Shown here one piece after another: positions 38,210-49,802 of a stretch of DNA of 64,000 nt (the stretch's first letter is position 1; every line of letters starts with the position of its first letter). A model generated the notes under the pieces. It searched no databases. It was given only the letters and a program-made list of their open reading frames with translations, and was not told where the DNA came from. The translations under genes were made by a program, and so were the position numbers. The stretch covers positions 992,001-1,056,000 of the forward strand of contig NZ_CAJGZH010000002.1 of the NCBI RefSeq assembly GCF_904846075.1. Reading direction: 5' to 3'. The stretch is from Psychrobacter glacincola (GTDB taxonomy: Bacteria > Pseudomonadota > Gammaproteobacteria > Pseudomonadales > Moraxellaceae).

Positions 38210-39310
38210 ATGAATAACACTCATATTTCTGATAACCAAAGTTCTGACAACCAAGCTCCTGATCACTCAACGCAAGCCAAGCGCATTTTGACGGGCATCA
38301 AACCGACGGGTACCTTGCATTTAGGAAATTACGTTGGCGCGATTCGTCCAGCCATTCAGTCTATCCAAAACAGTGATGACGAAGCATTCTTTTTTTTAGC
38401 AGATTACCATGGCATTATCGGCTGTTATGATCCTGCTATTATTCATGAATCGACCAAAGCCATTGCAGCGACTTGGCTTGCCTGTGGTCTGGATCCTGAG
38501 CGCGTCACTTTTTACCGTCAATCAGATGTGCCGGAAATACCAGAGCTTGCTTGGATTTTGAACTGCTCATGTGCCAAAGGTTTAATGAATCGTGCTCATG
38601 CTTATAAAGCAGCTGTTGATATTAATATGAAAAAAGAAGACGTCGATCCTGATCAAGGTATTAATATGGGATTGTTTAGCTACCCTGTACTCATGGCAGC
38701 AGATATCTTGATGTTTAATGCCACACATGTACCTGTTGGTCGCGACCAAATTCAGCATGTCGAAATGGCGCGTGATATTGCTGGTACCTTTAATCATCGC
38801 TATAAAACGCTCTTTACCTTACCATCTGCCGTTGTAGATGACGATATCCCATTACTAACGGGTTTGGATGGTCGCAAAATGAGCAAGAGCTATGGCAATA
38901 CCATTCCGCTATTTGGTGATTCTAATCCACAAGTTAGCGCAGAAAAACAGATGCATAAAGCCATCATGAAAATTGTGACCAACTCACAACTGCCTGCTGA
39001 GCCAAAAGATCCTGACGATTCGGCTATTTTTGAGATTTACAAAGCCTTTGCTACTCCTACAGAAATTGCTGATATGCGCGCGCAGTTCGCCGCTGGTATC
39101 GGCTGGGGCGATGCCAAGCAAGCCCTGTTTGAGAAAATAAATACGGAAATAGCACCCTTCCGCGCACGTTATGAGCATCTTATGGCTAACCCAAAGGAGC
39201 TAGAAGAAATCTTACAAATGGGTGCAGATAAAGCCCGTCGTCATAGCCGTAAGCAACTAGACAAGACTCGTCGTGCGATTGGTATACGTCCACTTGCCAA
39301 AATTAAATAA
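38210..39310 (+). CDS. trpS: Tryptophan--tRNA ligase
   Basis: Class I synthetase charging tRNA-Trp. The 366-residue protein has a 25-residue polar lead, [17 protein letters not shown] (HIGH type), the tryptophan-pocket segment and [10 protein letters not shown] (KMSKS). scpA follows 35 bases after its stop, and scpB after that, so the three may form one transcript. Confidence 0.96.
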   Translation: MNNTHISDNQSSDNQAPDHSTQAKRILTGIKPTGTLHLGNYVGAIRPAIQSIQNSDDEAFFFLADYHGIIGCYDPAIIHESTKAIAATWLACGLDPERVTFYRQSDVPEIPELAWILNCSCAKGLMNRAHAYKAAVDINMKKEDVDPDQGINMGLFSYPVLMAADILMFNATHVPVGRDQIQHVEMARDIAGTFNHRYKTLFTLPSAVVDDDIPLLTGLDGRKMSKSYGNTIPLFGDSNPQVSAEKQMHKAIMKIVTNSQLPAEPKDPDDSAIFEIYKAFATPTEIADMRAQFAAGIGWGDAKQALFEKINTEIAPFRARYEHLMANPKELEEILQMGADKARRHSRKQLDKTRRAIGIRPLAKIK

Positions 39311-39345
39311 TCATTTGATTATGTTAGCCAAGATGGATATTAAGC

Positions 39346-40275
39346 GTGCAGACTAAGCTAAAAAATGAACAAGCGGCTTTACCAAAAGCCGCTCTTCTTC
39401 TAACTGTACCTCAAGCCTCTGATTCTTTAGATACTAAGCGCGCACAAGACGGCTCATTTATTAATGATATGTCTTTGCGCATTTACCAGACATCCGTACA
39501 ACATCTACCAGAAGATCTCTATGTGCCGCCGCAAGCCTTTGCCATTTGGCTTGAGCAGTTTGCCGGACCATTAGATTTCTTGCTATATTTGGTCAAAAAA
39601 AATAATGTTGATCTGACCCAAATGCCGATACTACCCATAACGGAGCAGTATTTGGCTTACATCAGCGAATTAGATACCGAGCATTTTGAATTGGCAGGCG
39701 ATTATCTGTTGATGGCGTCCACGTTGATTGCCATTAAAACCGAGCTATTGCTGCCCAAGCCTGAAACTCCGAGCGATGAGCGTGATCCAAAAGCAGAACT
39801 GATTGAGCGCCTTGAAGAATATGCGCAAATCAAAGTAGCCAGTCAACGCTTAGATAATCTGGTGCGTCTTGAGCGTGATGTGTTTTTAGCCATGGTCAGT
39901 ATGCCCGGTCAAGACGTCATGAATGCGGAACTACCTAGCTATTCGCCAAACCTTTTGATTGACAGCTTATTTAAAATGCAACTGCAGCCCGATTATCAAA
40001 TGCATACCATTAAAGTCGACGCTGTTCCCCTTGCTGATCGTATTGCCAGTATTAGCCGACAGCTCAGTACGGATGGTGAGCACTCTTTTTATGAGCTACT
40101 AGATAAAACACAAGGTAAAATAGGTGTGGTTGTCAGCTTCGTCGCCATACTAGAGCTGATAAAACGACAGTTGGTTGGTATTATAAATGCTGATTTAGAA
40201 AGTCACCCTACCACTGACAATAATGATGCTGAAGACAGTCATATTAAACCCTTAACGTTGCAGTGGTTGGCATAG
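39346..40275 (+). CDS. scpA: Segregation and condensation protein A
   Basis: Kleisin subunit that bridges SMC heads and binds ScpB in chromosome condensation. The 309-residue protein has about 60 lead residues and then the kleisin N-terminal core (FAGPLDFLLYLVKKNNVDL, YLLMASTLIAIKTELLLP), and a C-terminal winged helix (VVSFVAILELIKRQL). The start is a GTG with a weak GGAT site. scpB follows. Confidence 0.92.
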   Translation: MQTKLKNEQAALPKAALLLTVPQASDSLDTKRAQDGSFINDMSLRIYQTSVQHLPEDLYVPPQAFAIWLEQFAGPLDFLLYLVKKNNVDLTQMPILPITEQYLAYISELDTEHFELAGDYLLMASTLIAIKTELLLPKPETPSDERDPKAELIERLEEYAQIKVASQRLDNLVRLERDVFLAMVSMPGQDVMNAELPSYSPNLLIDSLFKMQLQPDYQMHTIKVDAVPLADRIASISRQLSTDGEHSFYELLDKTQGKIGVVVSFVAILELIKRQLVGIINADLESHPTTDNNDAEDSHIKPLTLQWLA

Positions 40276-40342
40276 TTATTATCGACCTGTCTATTCCTAT
40301 AAATATCGATACACATTATCATTTAAAAAGAGTCGCTTTCTA

Positions 40343-40957
40343 ATGACAGATACTGACAATACCAAGCAAGATCATGACAAACCATCCTCATTATCTAGCG
40401 CTTTACTGTCATTGACCGATGAGCAGCGACAGCATCTAGAAGACTTAAGCAAGCATATTGAAGTGCTATTACATGCGTCAGAAGCGCCCCTAACCGCCAC
40501 TGTCTTAAGAAAACACCTTTCTTTAACGGCTAAAGAGCTAACACAGGCTTTGGCGCTACTAAGACAGCGCTTGGATATGGGCGTGCTAAGCTTGCACGAA
40601 ACTGCCAGCGGTTATCGACTGCAAGTCGCGAATAACTATAGTGCTTTAATTCAACGCGTCTTCCCGCAGCGCCAAGAACGCTTGAGCCAAGCCTTACTTG
40701 AGACGCTTAGTGTGATTGCTTACAAGCAGCCAGTGACTCGTAGCGACATAGAGCACGTGCGCGGTGTCACGCTATCGAGCAATATATTGCGCCAGCTTTT
40801 CGATAAAGGCTGGATTGAAGAGAAGGGCTACAAGGAAACATTGGGTCGCCCAGCATTGCTACATACCACGCCACAATTTTTAGATGCCTTTGGACTGAGT
40901 GAGTTGAGCGAGTTACCACCGATGCCAGATGTAAGCGCCATCAAAGCGATGTCTTAA
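40343..40957 (+). CDS. scpB: Segregation and condensation protein B
   Basis: Partner of ScpA with two winged-helix domains. The 204-residue protein has the segments IEVLLHASEAPLTATVLRKHL and YRLQVANNYSALI, and the signature ETLSVIAYKQPVTRSDIEHVRGV followed by LGRPALLHTTPQFLDAFGL. It follows scpA by 67 bases and ends at a bidirectional terminator. Confidence 0.94.
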   Translation: MTDTDNTKQDHDKPSSLSSALLSLTDEQRQHLEDLSKHIEVLLHASEAPLTATVLRKHLSLTAKELTQALALLRQRLDMGVLSLHETASGYRLQVANNYSALIQRVFPQRQERLSQALLETLSVIAYKQPVTRSDIEHVRGVTLSSNILRQLFDKGWIEEKGYKETLGRPALLHTTPQFLDAFGLSELSELPPMPDVSAIKAMS

Positions 40958-41048
40958 GCCTTTAGAGCGTGAAGCCTTTAAAAATCATTAAGCAATTAAA
41001 ACATAGTATAGAAGAGATTTAGCATTATTCTCTAGAGAATCTTCATTC

Positions 41049-41083
41049 AAAAAAAGACAGACCGCATAGGATCTGTCTTTTTT
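41049..41083. terminator. Bidirectional terminator between scpB and lolA
   Basis: AGACAGA/TCTGTCT with A7 before and T6 after, between convergent genes. Confidence 0.85.
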
Positions 41084-41140
41084 ATTTAATCAATAAAGTC
41101 GTTGATTAGCCTTTAATAATTGGCTCTCGCTAACGACCTA

Positions 41141-41830
41141 TTATTGATTGATAACATCAACGCCTTTTGGTGGTGTAAACTTAAACTGACTGCTACTGAT
41201 GCTTGGGTTTAGTTTGATACCACTGAATTTGATGGAAGTGGTTTGACCAAGGCTGTCATTTAGCACCATCATTACTGGCTTCCCACCACTAAAACTCATT
41301 GATAAGCTCTTAAAACTGGCACTGTCTGATTTTGGGTACAGCACGTAGTAATTTTTATTATCATATGGCTGGGTAATTTTGAAATTCTTGTCAATTTGGC
41401 TTGGGTCGCCTGATAACAGCAGTGCTGGCGTATTGCCAACTTGGCTGTCAACGTTTTGCTTAGTCGCTTGCTCTAAATCCTTGTCATAAACCCACATGGA
41501 GTTACCATTAGCGACGATCAGTTGCTGTGACGGCGACTTTGTTTCCCAGCGGAAATTATTTGGGCGTTGTACACTCATCGTACCCGTAAAAGTACCACTG
41601 TTGGCACCTTTCGTCGTTTGACTAAAGTTAGCCGTCATGCTTTTGGTATTTGTCAGCAGCTTGTTTAAACGTTTGGCAGCGGTCAAATTATCAGCTGGTG
41701 CAGCAGTAGCTGATTGTGTCAATACCATCATCGGGGCTGCAACACCAAGCGATGTCATTAATACACCAGCTAAAGCACCGCTCATCATTTTTTGTTTTAA
41801 AGTTGTTTTGTTGGTTAATAAAGTCATCAT
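41141..41830 (-). CDS. lolA: Outer-membrane lipoprotein carrier protein LolA
   Basis: Periplasmic chaperone that takes lipoproteins from LolCDE to LolB. The 229-residue protein has a signal peptide (about 1-43), then KSMTANFSQTTKG, MSVQRPNNFRWETKSPSQQLIVANG and VWVYDKDLEQAT-like LolA segments, ending in FKFTPPKGVDVI. Two adjacent ATGs follow a GAGG site; the second has better spacing. Confidence 0.93.
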   Translation of the reverse strand: MMTLLTNKTTLKQKMMSGALAGVLMTSLGVAAPMMVLTQSATAAPADNLTAAKRLNKLLTNTKSMTANFSQTTKGANSGTFTGTMSVQRPNNFRWETKSPSQQLIVANGNSMWVYDKDLEQATKQNVDSQVGNTPALLLSGDPSQIDKNFKITQPYDNKNYYVLYPKSDSASFKSLSMSFSGGKPVMMVLNDSLGQTTSIKFSGIKLNPSISSSQFKFTPPKGVDVINQ

Positions 41831-42281
41831 AAATCCTCTCTAAAAATGCATAATCGCTTAAAAATTGTCGCTTAAAAATAAGACATCTTATTAATTTTTT
41901 TGTTTTCCATAAATGTTTATCTAGCAACCATAAAACGGGTGCTTATAAACAATGACAACAGTGTGCCAGTTTTTTTATTACACGCCTAGTCATGATTTGC
42001 AATCTTTACTACCGCTGCCATACACGCTTGTAACTACTCTTTTGACCATTTTTGCGATCATAAGTGGCTACACAATAATAAACCGCATGGATGGTGAGTT
42101 TTTTACCTATTCATTATTTCCTAACGTTATTTACTAAGATTGTTTAGCAGCATTAAGCCAATTTAGTATCCATAACCACTACGAAAATAACTAAAAAAAA
42201 GCCCCTACTACCAAACGGTAATAGAGGCTTTTTAGTCATCGGATTATTTTAGTCTTTGACTAAAACAACCTAGATGGGCAA
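41831..42281. other. Intergenic gap between rpmA and lolA
   Basis: A 450-base gap between two minus-strand genes, holding the rpmA terminator (42193-42233) and the lolA promoter region. A 61-codon plus-strand ORF at 41952 has no ribosome site or family, so I do not call it. Confidence 0.5.
42193..42233 (-). terminator. Terminator of rplU-rpmA
   Basis: GCCcCTActACC pairs with GGTaaTAGaGGC and the minus strand then has T8. Confidence 0.8.
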
Positions 42282-42539
42282 TTATGCGCTTTCAACCATT
42301 ACATAACGACGGTTGAACTTACCTTTGGTCGCAAACTTTACCACACCGTCATTCAGTGCAAATAAAGTATGGTCACGACCCATGCCAACGCCTTCGCCTG
42401 CGTGGAATTCTGTACCACGTTGACGAACGATGATGTTACCAGCTGTGATAGCTTGGCCACCAAAGATTTTAACGCCTAGCATTTTTGGGTTTGAATCACG
42501 ACCATTACGGCTTGAACCGGCAGCTTTCTTATGTGCCAT
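42282..42539 (-). CDS. rpmA: 50S ribosomal protein L27
   Basis: An 85-residue L27 starting [16 protein letters not shown], the flexible N-terminus that reaches the peptidyl-transferase centre, with [27 protein letters not shown] following. It is the second gene of the rplU-rpmA operon. Confidence 0.98.
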   Translation of the reverse strand: MAHKKAAGSSRNGRDSNPKMLGVKIFGGQAITAGNIIVRQRGTEFHAGEGVGMGRDHTLFALNDGVVKFATKGKFNRRYVMVESA

Positions 42540-42630
42540 GGGAAAATCTCCTTGTTAATTTGACTTATCGCTGATGCGATAACTCTTAAGCATTTAGTGC
42601 ACTATTTAGCAGTAATTGCTAAGTGGATAA

Positions 42631-42942
42631 TTAGGCATTAATAGCTTTGATTTTTAACAAGGTATACCATTGGCGGTGACCTTGCTCTTTGTGATAATGC
42701 TTACGACGGTTATGCTTAACGATACGGATTTTTTCGCCGCGACCATGTTCAACCACTTCAACTTCAACGCTAGCACCTTCAACGATAGGCTGACCGATTT
42801 TGACAGTTTCGCCGTCAACAATCATCAATACATCTTCGAATTTAATTGTTGCGCCAGTTTCTGCTTTTAGTAGTTCAACTTTAAGCAACTCATCGACAAC
42901 TACACGGTGCTGTTTACCACCAGTTTTGATTACTGCGTACAT
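42631..42942 (-). CDS. rplU: 50S ribosomal protein L21
   Basis: A 103-residue L21. It shows [30 protein letters not shown] and the signature [26 protein letters not shown] site lies before the ATG and a near-consensus promoter about 85 bases further up. Confidence 0.98.
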   Translation of the reverse strand: MYAVIKTGGKQHRVVVDELLKVELLKAETGATIKFEDVLMIVDGETVKIGQPIVEGASVEVEVVEHGRGEKIRIVKHNRRKHYHKEQGHRQWYTLLKIKAINA

Positions 42943-43493
42943 TGTATGACTCCGTTTAACCCGTGTGCCGTGGCTGATGTTATACCAACGCTTTTACGAC
43001 GAACACGACAGGGAAAAATTAAAGGCAAGATTTTACGGCTTTTTGCTCATAAAAGCAAGCCGTCTATCTCACTTGTTTGACTGGTTTTTGTAAGGCAGTT
43101 ACACGAATAACCACCTCACTTTTTATTATATCTACTGCTGATTAGGAGCGCATCTAAGATGCTACCCCAACAAAAAAACACTATATAATAATAGCGGCTA
43201 TTATAACTTATATAATCAGCGACTTACAGCCTTTTATACATCTCTTAAATGACCTTAAACGTCGCCGATAAATGACCATTAATTCTAGTGACATTTCAGC
43301 CAATTTTTACAGTTTTTATGTCAATTTCTATATATAGTAAATCTTATCTAAAAGATAGGCGCGATGTTTTAGGCACGTTTTAACCCACAATCTAAAAGCA
43401 TAGCTATGCTATTATAGAAAATAATGCCTTACCTATCTATAAAACTAAGGCTATAAAAAATTCTCTTTATTCTTATTAATATGACTATTTATT
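42943..43493. other. Divergent gap between rplU and ispB
   Basis: A 550-base gap carrying the rplU promoter (43030-43058) and, further right, the AT-rich ispB upstream region. No gene or known structured RNA is recognisable beyond a short rplU leader. Confidence 0.5.
43030..43058 (-). promoter_or_regulatory. Promoter of rplU-rpmA
   Basis: On the minus strand TTGCTT and TAAAAT are separated by 17 bases, and a typical ribosomal-gene start region follows (CTTGCC, then T-rich). Confidence 0.65.
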
Positions 43494-44519
43494 ATGACCA
43501 GCATCCCTTCACATAAAACAGATTCAATGACTCAATCAACGCCTAATTATGCGGATATTCAAAGTATCGTGGCGGATGATTTTGAGATTATGGACAAGCA
43601 AGTATTCGGTAGTCTTAATTCCAAAGTTCAGCTGGTAATGAGCGTCTCGCAGCATGTAATCAATGCTGGTGGCAAACGTATGCGCCCGCTGATTACCTTG
43701 TTATGTGCACGCATGTTTGAGGACAAGCCCTCAGAAAAAGCCATGCATCTAGCCGCTATTACTGAAATGCTGCATACAGCGACCTTGGTTCATGATGATG
43801 TGATTGATGAGTCAGGACAGCGCCGTGGTAAGCCGACTGCTAATGCCACGTGGGATAATGCCACCGCGGTACTGGTCGGTGACTATCTGATTGCTCGCGC
43901 CTTTAATTTATTAGTTGGTTTCCAAAGCTTGCCACTGTTGCAAGTATTCTCAGATGGCACCTGCGATATCGCTGAAGGCGAAGTATTGCAGCTCCAGCAT
44001 CAGCACAACCCTGCCGCGACAGAAGAGGATTACTTGCGCATTATTGATGGTAAAACCTCGCGGCTGTTTATGATGGCGACTCAAGGCGCTGCAATTTTAC
44101 AAGACAGAATAGAGCATATGCAGGCTTTAGGCGATTTTGGTCAGCACTTTGGCAATGCTTTTCAAATTATCGATGATGTGCTCGACTATAGTGGTGATAG
44201 TGAGGTAATGGGAAAAAACCTAGGAGACGACCTTGCTGAAGGTAAACCTACCCTACCGACCATAAAAGCGCTTGAGCTGTTAAAAGACAGCGACATCGAA
44301 GGCTATGAGCAGTTGCGTGTCGCTGTACAAACTGGAAAGACACCGAACGCTGAGCAGCTTATTGAGTTAGTGCGCCGCTCAGGATCATTAGATTACTGTA
44401 AGCAGCGAGCTTGGGAAGAAACCAAGCTGGCGCAACAAGCATTGAGTACGCTACCTGACAATCGTTATCGCACAGGCTTATATCAATTGACTGAATTGGC
44501 TAGCGCGCGCTTGCTGTAG
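43494..44519 (+). CDS. ispB: Octaprenyl diphosphate synthase
   Basis: Trans-polyprenyl diphosphate synthase providing the ubiquinone side chain. The 341-residue protein has the first aspartate-rich motif in TLVHDDVIDESGQRRGKPT, KTSRLFMMATQGAA, and the second in IIDDVLDYSGD. An alternative ATG 11 codons in gives a length nearer to E. coli. It is divergent from rplU-rpmA, as is common in gammaproteobacteria. Exact chain length cannot be told. Confidence 0.94.
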   Translation: MTSIPSHKTDSMTQSTPNYADIQSIVADDFEIMDKQVFGSLNSKVQLVMSVSQHVINAGGKRMRPLITLLCARMFEDKPSEKAMHLAAITEMLHTATLVHDDVIDESGQRRGKPTANATWDNATAVLVGDYLIARAFNLLVGFQSLPLLQVFSDGTCDIAEGEVLQLQHQHNPAATEEDYLRIIDGKTSRLFMMATQGAAILQDRIEHMQALGDFGQHFGNAFQIIDDVLDYSGDSEVMGKNLGDDLAEGKPTLPTIKALELLKDSDIEGYEQLRVAVQTGKTPNAEQLIELVRRSGSLDYCKQRAWEETKLAQQALSTLPDNRYRTGLYQLTELASARLL

Positions 44520-45139
44520 TCAGTATCGTCATAACAGCTGTCAATACTTGCGGCTAGCAGCCATTAGCTGTTGATAAAGACCATTAATGAGTAATTGTGT
44601 TAATGGTCACAGTTAATAGTTGCTAAAGTTTTTGTTTTGTTGGCAAACCTTATTTATCATTCATTAAAGACCTTACAATCTATATGGTTATGCTATTTTC
44701 ACAAAAGTTTACAATTATTTCTCACTGACCATTGTATGACTGTACATTAGCTGTTAATGAAGATGGCGCTTGCCATGACAGCATTTAATGCATTCACAAA
44801 AGCTGATATTACGATTTCTAACCATAAATCCTGCGCTCAACTACTTGACTGTGGGGTTATCCCGATAGTTTATAATTACTCGTTAACTTTACTAATCAAG
44901 GTTGTGGTTTGGCTACAGCTTTGATGCTTATGATTCTTACACCGATACTTGATACTTATATCGCTATTAGAGGTTCTAATAGTGATGTTTGGCTAAATTC
45001 ATATTATTAAGAACAAATTTAGCCAAAAAAGTAAAGATCATTAGAATCAATACTCATTTTTATATTCAATACGCTTAGATTTATTGATAAACTTTTTATA
45101 CTGTCATTACTTATTTTATACCTATTGCCGAGGACATTG
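44520..45139. other. Intergenic gap upstream of the RND operon
   Basis: A 620-base gap that must contain the efflux operon promoter. It includes a palindrome, GACCATTAA/TTAATGGTC with a 12-base spacer (44579-44608), without a T-run, which may be an operator or weak ispB terminator. No regulator gene is present. Confidence 0.45.
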
Positions 45140-46537
45140 ATGAAGCACTCTACTCTTGCGCTTGTAATAGCATCTGTACTATCTGGAGCTGTACTGATTG
45201 GCTGTGACAAAAACGAGGACGCCGCTGGCGCAGATGCCGCACAGCAGCAGATGCCGCCTGCGGTTGTTAACGTCCAGACTGTCACGCTCGATACTGTACC
45301 CCAAGTACAGACTTTTTCTGGACGTACCACGGCTTATCAGACTGCCGACGTCCGCCCACAAGTTAATGGCGTTATTGACGAAGTATTGTTCCGTGAAGGC
45401 GGCAACGTCAAAAAAGGCCAGCCACTTTATCGTATCAATACTGATAACTACGCTTCTTCTGTCACCAGTGGTCAAGCAGCAGTGCAACAAGCACAAGCAA
45501 ATTACCAGACAGCACAAGCAAATAATGCCAATGCAAAAGCCGAGCTAGCCAGCCGTCAGGCATCATTGGCACAAGCGCAAAATGATTTACAGCGCTTACA
45601 AGGCTTGGTCAGCATCGACGCCATCTCAAAGCAGCAGTATGAGCAGGCACAAACTCAAGTACGTACTGCACAAGCAGCGGTACAAAGTGCGGTCGCCGCT
45701 GTTGGACAGACACAAGCAGGCATCGAAAGTGCAAAAGCAGGCATTCAAACTGCTCAAGCGGGTTTAGATGCTAGTAACCTAGATCTTAACCGTACCATCG
45801 TACGTGCCCCGCTGTCAGGTCGTACTGACCGCTCTAGTGTCACCGCTGGTACTTTGGTCAGCGCAGGTCAGGCTGATCCGCTGGTGACTATCTCACGCTT
45901 AGATCCTATCTATGTTGATATCAGTCAATCATCCTCTGAGCTATTAAAACTGCGTCAGCAAATCGCTGAAGGCAAAGCACAAGCAGGAATGAACTCGGTT
46001 GAGTTGGTATTAGAAGATGGCTCAGTCTACCCAGCACGCGGCAAGCTTGCTTTATCTGAAGCAAAGGTTGACGAGTCAACAGGCGCTGTGACCTTGCGTG
46101 CTATTTTCCCTAACAGCAATAACATCTTGCTGCCTGGTATGTATGTGACGGCGCGTTTGACACAGAGCGTGATTACCAATGCTGCATTGGTACCGCAAAG
46201 CGCCGTGATGCGTACACCGAAAAGTGAGACGCAAGTTTACATCGTTGATGAAAATAATAAAATCCAAGTACGTCCTGTCACTATTAATGGCACTTATAAA
46301 GGCCAGTGGGTTGTCACTGACGGCTTACAAGCAGGGGACAAGATAGTTGTTATCGGCGGCTCAAAAGTTAAGCCTGAACAAGAGGTGGTCGTTAAGCCAT
46401 TAGAGAATCCAAACCCAGCACCAGCTAAAGAAGGTGCCCCTAATGCCCAGACGCCGCCGCAAGCTGCTAAAGCGATGGATAAGCCAGCTAGCAAAGATGC
46501 CACTGCTCAGAAACCAGCAGAGTCTACCGCTAACTAA
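45140..46537 (+). CDS. acrA: RND efflux periplasmic adaptor (AcrA/MexA family)
   Basis: Periplasmic lipoprotein linking pump and outer-membrane channel in multidrug efflux. The signal ends in a lipobox SGAVLIGC. A barrel-sandwich domain (PQVNGVIDEVLFREGGNVKKGQ) is interrupted by a long Ala/Gln-rich coiled-coil hairpin (about 110-210). A beta-barrel (DPIYVDISQSS) and a membrane-proximal domain follow, then a Pro/Ala/Lys-rich tail. I start at the ATG at 45140, with a GAGG site; the upstream in-frame TTG is unlikely. 465 residues. First gene of a three-gene operon. Confidence 0.94.
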   Translation: MKHSTLALVIASVLSGAVLIGCDKNEDAAGADAAQQQMPPAVVNVQTVTLDTVPQVQTFSGRTTAYQTADVRPQVNGVIDEVLFREGGNVKKGQPLYRINTDNYASSVTSGQAAVQQAQANYQTAQANNANAKAELASRQASLAQAQNDLQRLQGLVSIDAISKQQYEQAQTQVRTAQAAVQSAVAAVGQTQAGIESAKAGIQTAQAGLDASNLDLNRTIVRAPLSGRTDRSSVTAGTLVSAGQADPLVTISRLDPIYVDISQSSSELLKLRQQIAEGKAQAGMNSVELVLEDGSVYPARGKLALSEAKVDESTGAVTLRAIFPNSNNILLPGMYVTARLTQSVITNAALVPQSAVMRTPKSETQVYIVDENNKIQVRPVTINGTYKGQWVVTDGLQAGDKIVVIGGSKVKPEQEVVVKPLENPNPAPAKEGAPNAQTPPQAAKAMDKPASKDATAQKPAESTAN

Positions 46538-46571
46538 TTCCATTCAAAGATAGGAAGACTAGGAATATACT

Positions 46572-49500
46572 ATGTCACGTTTTTTTATTAATCGCCCTAT
46601 TTTTGCATGGGTTATGGCTATTTTAGTCATGCTCATCGGGGTGATATCGGTCATTAACTTACCGATTGAGCAGTATCCACGTATTGCACCACCGACGATT
46701 TCAGTCAGCGCAAGCTATCCTGGTGCTAATGCTCAGACGGTTGAAGATTCAGTCGTTCAGATTATTGAGCAACGCATGAAGGGTCTTGATGGGCTGATGT
46801 ATATGTCGTCATCGAGCTCCTCGAATGGTGCTGCATCCATTACGCTCACTTTCGAAAATGGTACAGATTCTGATACTGCACAGGTACAGGTGCAGAACAA
46901 ACTCCAAGCCGCCATGAGCTCACTACCCGAGTCGGTACAGCGTCAAGGCGTCAACGTTAATAAATCCTCTAGCAGCTTTTTAATGGTGCAAGGTTTTATT
47001 TCTGAAGATGGCAGTATGGATCGTGCGGATATCGCCGATTATGTCAACTCAAACGTTGTTGATCAGTTAAGCCGTGTGGAAGGTGTTGGTGAAGTACAAG
47101 TTTTCGGTTCTGCTTATGCCATGCGCATTTGGTTAGATCCGGCGCGCTTACGTAGCTATAACATGGTACCAGCGGATGTGGTTGAGGCAGTACGTGCACA
47201 AAACGCCCAAGTATCTGCCGGTCAGCTAGGTCAAGCACCTGCTGATACCAGTCAACAGGTTATCAATGCGACTGTCACGGTTCAAAGCTACCTACAAACG
47301 CCTGATGAATTTAAAAACATTCTATTAAAAACCGATACCGCTGGCGCAAAAGTGCGTTTAGGTGATGTGGCAGAGGTTGAGATTGGTAGTGCAGACTACG
47401 GCGTAGTGTCGCTATACAATGGTAAAGAAGCAGCTGGTCTTGGTATTTCATTGGCGGGTGGTGCAAACGCACTGGAAACTCGTGAAGCCGTTGGTGCTCG
47501 TATGGCAGAGCTGGAAGCAAACTTCCCAGCAGGTCTAACATCCGTTATCCCTTATGACACCACACCATTTGTGCGCTTGTCTATCGAACAAGTGGTTATG
47601 ACACTGCTTGAGGCAATTGTTCTCGTATTTATCGTTATGTTCGTTTTCTTACAAAACTGGCGTGCGACTATCATTCCTACTCTTGCCGTACCTGTGGTAC
47701 TACTTGGCACCTTCGCTGTACTTTACATCGCTGGTTTTAGTATTAACGTCTTGACCATGTTTGCCATGGTACTATCCATCGGTCTGTTGGTCGATGATGC
47801 GATCGTCGTCGTCGAAAACGTTGAGCGTATCTTGGAAGAAGATCCTGATATCTCTATTAAGGATGCTACCGTACAATCAATGGGCGAGATTAGTAAAATC
47901 GTTATTGGTATTGCGCTGATTCTATCTGCCGTATTCGTACCTATGGCGTTCTTCGGTGGCTCAACAGGTGTGATTTATCGTCAGTTCTCTATCACCTTGA
48001 TTACCAGCATGGTGCTATCAGCCTTAGTGGCGCTTATTTTTACCCCTGCCCTTTGTGTGACCTTACTCAAGCGTAGCAAGAGCCATGATAAAGGCAATAC
48101 AGAAGAGCAAAAAGGCTTCTTTGGTTGGTTTAACCGCTCGTTTTATAAAGTCAGTCGTAGTTACGAGAATTTAGTTGGCAAAAGTTTCCGCTTGAAGTGG
48201 CTATACTTAATTCTTTATGCTGCCATTATCGGTATTATGGCAGTGGTATTCTTACGTATTCCCGGCTCGTTCTTACCAGAAGAAGATCAAGGTATTATGT
48301 TTACCTTGGTTCAGTTACCTGCTGGTGCGACGCTTGATGAAACGCAAGAAGTGCTCGATAAAGTCAGTGATTATTACAGTACCCAAGAAGGCGATAATAT
48401 CGCTTCAGTCTTTACGATCGCAGGTTTTAGTTTTGCAGGACAAGGGCAGAATATGGGACTGGCCTTTGTACGTTTATCGGATTGGGCTGATCGTCCCGGT
48501 GAAGAAAACACTGCACAGGCTGTCGCTGATCGCGCCATGGGTTACTTCTTTACCCAACTAAATGAAGCACAAGTATTTGCGATTGTACCGCCAGCCATTA
48601 CCGAACTTGGTAACGCCAGTGGTTTTGACTTAATGATTCAAGACACCGGTAACCTTGGACATGAGGGTCTACTCGAAGCACGTAATATGCTGCTTGGCAT
48701 GGCTGCGCAAAACGACAAAGTCGCAGGCGTTCGTCCAAATGGTCAAGAAGATGCACCGCAGTTAAAAGTGAATATTAATCAAGAGCAGGCCGCTGCTTAT
48801 GGCTTGTCACTTGCTAGTATTAATAGCGTTATTTCTACCGCTTGGGGCTCAAGTTATATTAATGACTTCGTCGATCGCGGGCGTATTAAACGCGTCTTTG
48901 TTCAAGGTGAACCAAGCAGCCGTACCAATCCTGAAGATATTGCTAAATGGTATGTACGCAACGATGTAGGTGAAATGATTTCATTTGATGCGTTCTCTAG
49001 CAGCGAATGGCAATCTGGCTCACCGCGTCTGACCCGTTATAACAGCTTACCATCGATGAATATTCAAGGTAGTGCTGCACCCGGTCTAAGTACGGGTGAA
49101 GCGATGAGTTCTATGGAAGCAATGATGGAGAATCTGCCTGAAGGTGTGGGCTATGAGTGGACGGGTATGTCACTTGAAGAACAAAAGTCAGGTGCACAAG
49201 CGCCAATGCTATACGCGCTTTCAATCTTGGTGGTATTCTTATGTCTAGCAGCCTTGTATGAAAGCTGGTCTATCCCCTTCTCTGTGCTATTGGTCATTCC
49301 ACTTGGGGTATTAGGTGCAGTCATCTTTACTTGGCTACGTGGCTTTAATAACGATATTTATTTGCAAGTAGGTCTACTCACAGTCGTTGGTCTATCCGCT
49401 AAAAATGCTATCTTAATTATTGAGTTTGCAAAAGAGCACCAAGAGGAAGGCTATAGTCTGAGAGAAGCCGTTATGACAGCAGCGCGTCAACGTTTGCGCC

Positions 49501-49802
49501 CGATTATCATGACCTCGCTTGCCTTTGGACTGGGTGTTGTGCCATTATTTATCGCCACAGGTCCTGGTTCAGGCAGTCAAAATGCCATTGGTACCAGTGT
49601 ACTAGGTGGCGTCGTGACCGCGACATTGTTAGGTATCTTCTTTATTCCAATGTTTTATATTTGGGTACGTAGTATGTTCCCGTACAAATACGAGAACAAT
49701 AAACCAAATGATAAAGATGATGGTCATGGTACGCCTGATCCACAAGACCCAACGCCTTCTGAGAATTATCAGCCTGCAAGCTTTGGAGACAATACACAAT
49801 GA
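46572..49802 (+). CDS. acrB: RND multidrug efflux pump, HAE1 family (AcrB/MexB type)
   Basis: Proton-driven inner-membrane pump, 1076 residues with 12 transmembrane segments and two large periplasmic loops. The start [20 protein letters not shown] is typical. The proton-relay residues are present: the Asp pair in [15 protein letters not shown] (TM4) and the Lys in [15 protein letters not shown] (TM10). The distinctive GxFxxP-type segment [13 protein letters not shown] and TGMSLEEQ are also seen. A 34-base gap separates it from the adaptor, and its stop overlaps the next gene by ATGA. Substrates cannot be predicted from sequence alone. Confidence 0.96.
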   Translation: MSRFFINRPIFAWVMAILVMLIGVISVINLPIEQYPRIAPPTISVSASYPGANAQTVEDSVVQIIEQRMKGLDGLMYMSSSSSSNGAASITLTFENGTDSDTAQVQVQNKLQAAMSSLPESVQRQGVNVNKSSSSFLMVQGFISEDGSMDRADIADYVNSNVVDQLSRVEGVGEVQVFGSAYAMRIWLDPARLRSYNMVPADVVEAVRAQNAQVSAGQLGQAPADTSQQVINATVTVQSYLQTPDEFKNILLKTDTAGAKVRLGDVAEVEIGSADYGVVSLYNGKEAAGLGISLAGGANALETREAVGARMAELEANFPAGLTSVIPYDTTPFVRLSIEQVVMTLLEAIVLVFIVMFVFLQNWRATIIPTLAVPVVLLGTFAVLYIAGFSINVLTMFAMVLSIGLLVDDAIVVVENVERILEEDPDISIKDATVQSMGEISKIVIGIALILSAVFVPMAFFGGSTGVIYRQFSITLITSMVLSALVALIFTPALCVTLLKRSKSHDKGNTEEQKGFFGWFNRSFYKVSRSYENLVGKSFRLKWLYLILYAAIIGIMAVVFLRIPGSFLPEEDQGIMFTLVQLPAGATLDETQEVLDKVSDYYSTQEGDNIASVFTIAGFSFAGQGQNMGLAFVRLSDWADRPGEENTAQAVADRAMGYFFTQLNEAQVFAIVPPAITELGNASGFDLMIQDTGNLGHEGLLEARNMLLGMAAQNDKVAGVRPNGQEDAPQLKVNINQEQAAAYGLSLASINSVISTAWGSSYINDFVDRGRIKRVFVQGEPSSRTNPEDIAKWYVRNDVGEMISFDAFSSSEWQSGSPRLTRYNSLPSMNIQGSAAPGLSTGEAMSSMEAMMENLPEGVGYEWTGMSLEEQKSGAQAPMLYALSILVVFLCLAALYESWSIPFSVLLVIPLGVLGAVIFTWLRGFNNDIYLQVGLLTVVGLSAKNAILIIEFAKEHQEEGYSLREAVMTAARQRLRPIIMTSLAFGLGVVPLFIATGPGSGSQNAIGTSVLGGVVTATLLGIFFIPMFYIWVRSMFPYKYENNKPNDKDDGHGTPDPQDPTPSENYQPASFGDNTQ

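Noticed and set aside
41952..42137. A 61-codon hydrophobic ORF between rpmA and lolA
   Set aside because: No ribosome site, no family resemblance, and base composition like the surrounding non-coding DNA.
44579..44608. Palindrome downstream of ispB as a terminator
   Set aside because: The stem is good but no T-run follows on either strand; I left it as an undefined palindrome in the gap entry.
45179..45548. ORFs of 112-116 codons overlapping the efflux adaptor gene
   Set aside because: They follow the Ala/Gln-rich repeats of the adaptor in other frames; the adaptor frame is clearly the coding one.
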